From Halothiobacillus neapolitanus (GTDB taxonomy: Bacteria > Pseudomonadota > Gammaproteobacteria > Halothiobacillales > Halothiobacillaceae): DNA of 5,302 nt. The notes below the pieces were generated by a model. That model was not told the DNA's origin, did no database searches, and saw only the letters and a program-made list of their open reading frames with translations. Both the position numbers and the translations under genes were made by a program. This document shows positions 5,111 through 5,302 of this stretch, in pieces (within the stretch, counting starts at the first letter, position 1; the number at the start of each line of letters is the position of its first letter). The stretch covers positions 11,985 through 17,286 of the forward strand of contig DYLI01000023.1 of the NCBI GenBank assembly GCA_020722165.1. The letters run 5' to 3'.

Positions 5111-5302
5111 TTAGCCGAGTGTGTCGCGTGCATCTGGCGTGATGATCTTGCGTTGTATGCCTTCCAATCGCTCAATCGTGCGGGCAATGGCAAGTAGCTC
5201 GTCCAACGGGCGCATGGGCTTTGGGGTGTCGAAAAGCTTCAGTCCGTGTAACGTGGCGTGGCGGCGCAGTAGCTCAAGATAGTCCGCACCGGGCAAGTGA
5301 TG
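5111..5302 (-). CDS. Unrecognised protein, C-terminal 63 residues (5' end beyond the window)
   Basis: The frame is open from the right edge to a TAA at 5113-5111. A TTG at 5296 could in principle start it, but the frame continues through two more codons to the edge and no Shine-Dalgarno can be judged, so I treat it as the tail of a longer gene. The visible part is soluble and mostly helical: a first amphipathic segment ADYLELLRRHATLHGLKL, a turn with DTPKPMRP, and a second helix LDELLAIARTIERLEGIQRK, followed by a short polar end. There is no membrane segment or cysteine. It does not look like the end of HemC, which is often found upstream of hemD. I do not recognise the family. Its codon pattern and stop placement just before the repeat block suggest a real gene, but the evidence is limited. 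Confidence 0.5.
   Translation of the reverse strand, partial: HHLPGADYLELLRRHATLHGLKLFDTPKPMRPLDELLAIARTIERLEGIQRKIITPDARDTLG

Noticed and set aside
4949..5197. Small plus- and minus-strand open frames across the hemD upstream interval
   Set aside because: They run through the REP-like palindromes, lack ribosome-binding sites that I can see, and their peptides show no structure beyond that of the repeats.

Overview
The window is a compact stretch of bacterial chromosome with every recognisable gene on the minus strand. The organism looks like a member of the Pseudomonadota, beta- or gamma-class. The evidence is the hemD-hemX-hemY cluster (HemX and the TPR-type HemY are proteobacterial proteins), a beta/gamma-type RhlE DEAD-box helicase, moderately high GC, and GTAG-headed REP-like palindromes of the kind common in those classes. 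I cannot name the genus.

Layout in the direction of transcription (right to left): 5302-5111 is the C-terminal end of a protein I do not recognise. 5110-4892 is a gene-free interval of about 220 bases, largely made of small imperfect palindromes: three REP-like units each headed by GTAG and one separate G/C-rich palindrome. 4891-1734 is a tightly packed cluster: hemD (uroporphyrinogen-III synthase, GTG start), hemX (membrane-anchored coiled-coil protein, ATGA overlap with hemD) and hemY (two-TM TPR protein, 3 bases after hemX). 1733-1518 is an intergenic leader with an extended -10 promoter candidate and three successive hairpins. 1517-87 is rhlE, a DEAD-box RNA helicase with an RG-rich disordered tail. 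61-1 is the first 20 codons of a U32-peptidase-family protein most like RlhA (23S rRNA C2501 hydroxylation), 25 bases after rhlE.

Functionally there are two modules. In the tetrapyrrole module, HemD closes the uroporphyrinogen III ring, and HemX and HemY are membrane proteins conserved beside it whose biochemical roles are poorly defined; hemC, the usual upstream partner, is not immediately upstream here. In the RNA module, a helicase of a family linked to large-subunit assembly is followed by a probable rRNA-modification enzyme, apparently in one transcript. I see no mobile-element gene, CRISPR array, tRNA or rRNA, and no plus-strand ORF that I believe. The core genes are ordinary; the less expected material is the REP cluster upstream of hemD, the structured rhlE leader and the rhlE-rlhA pairing.
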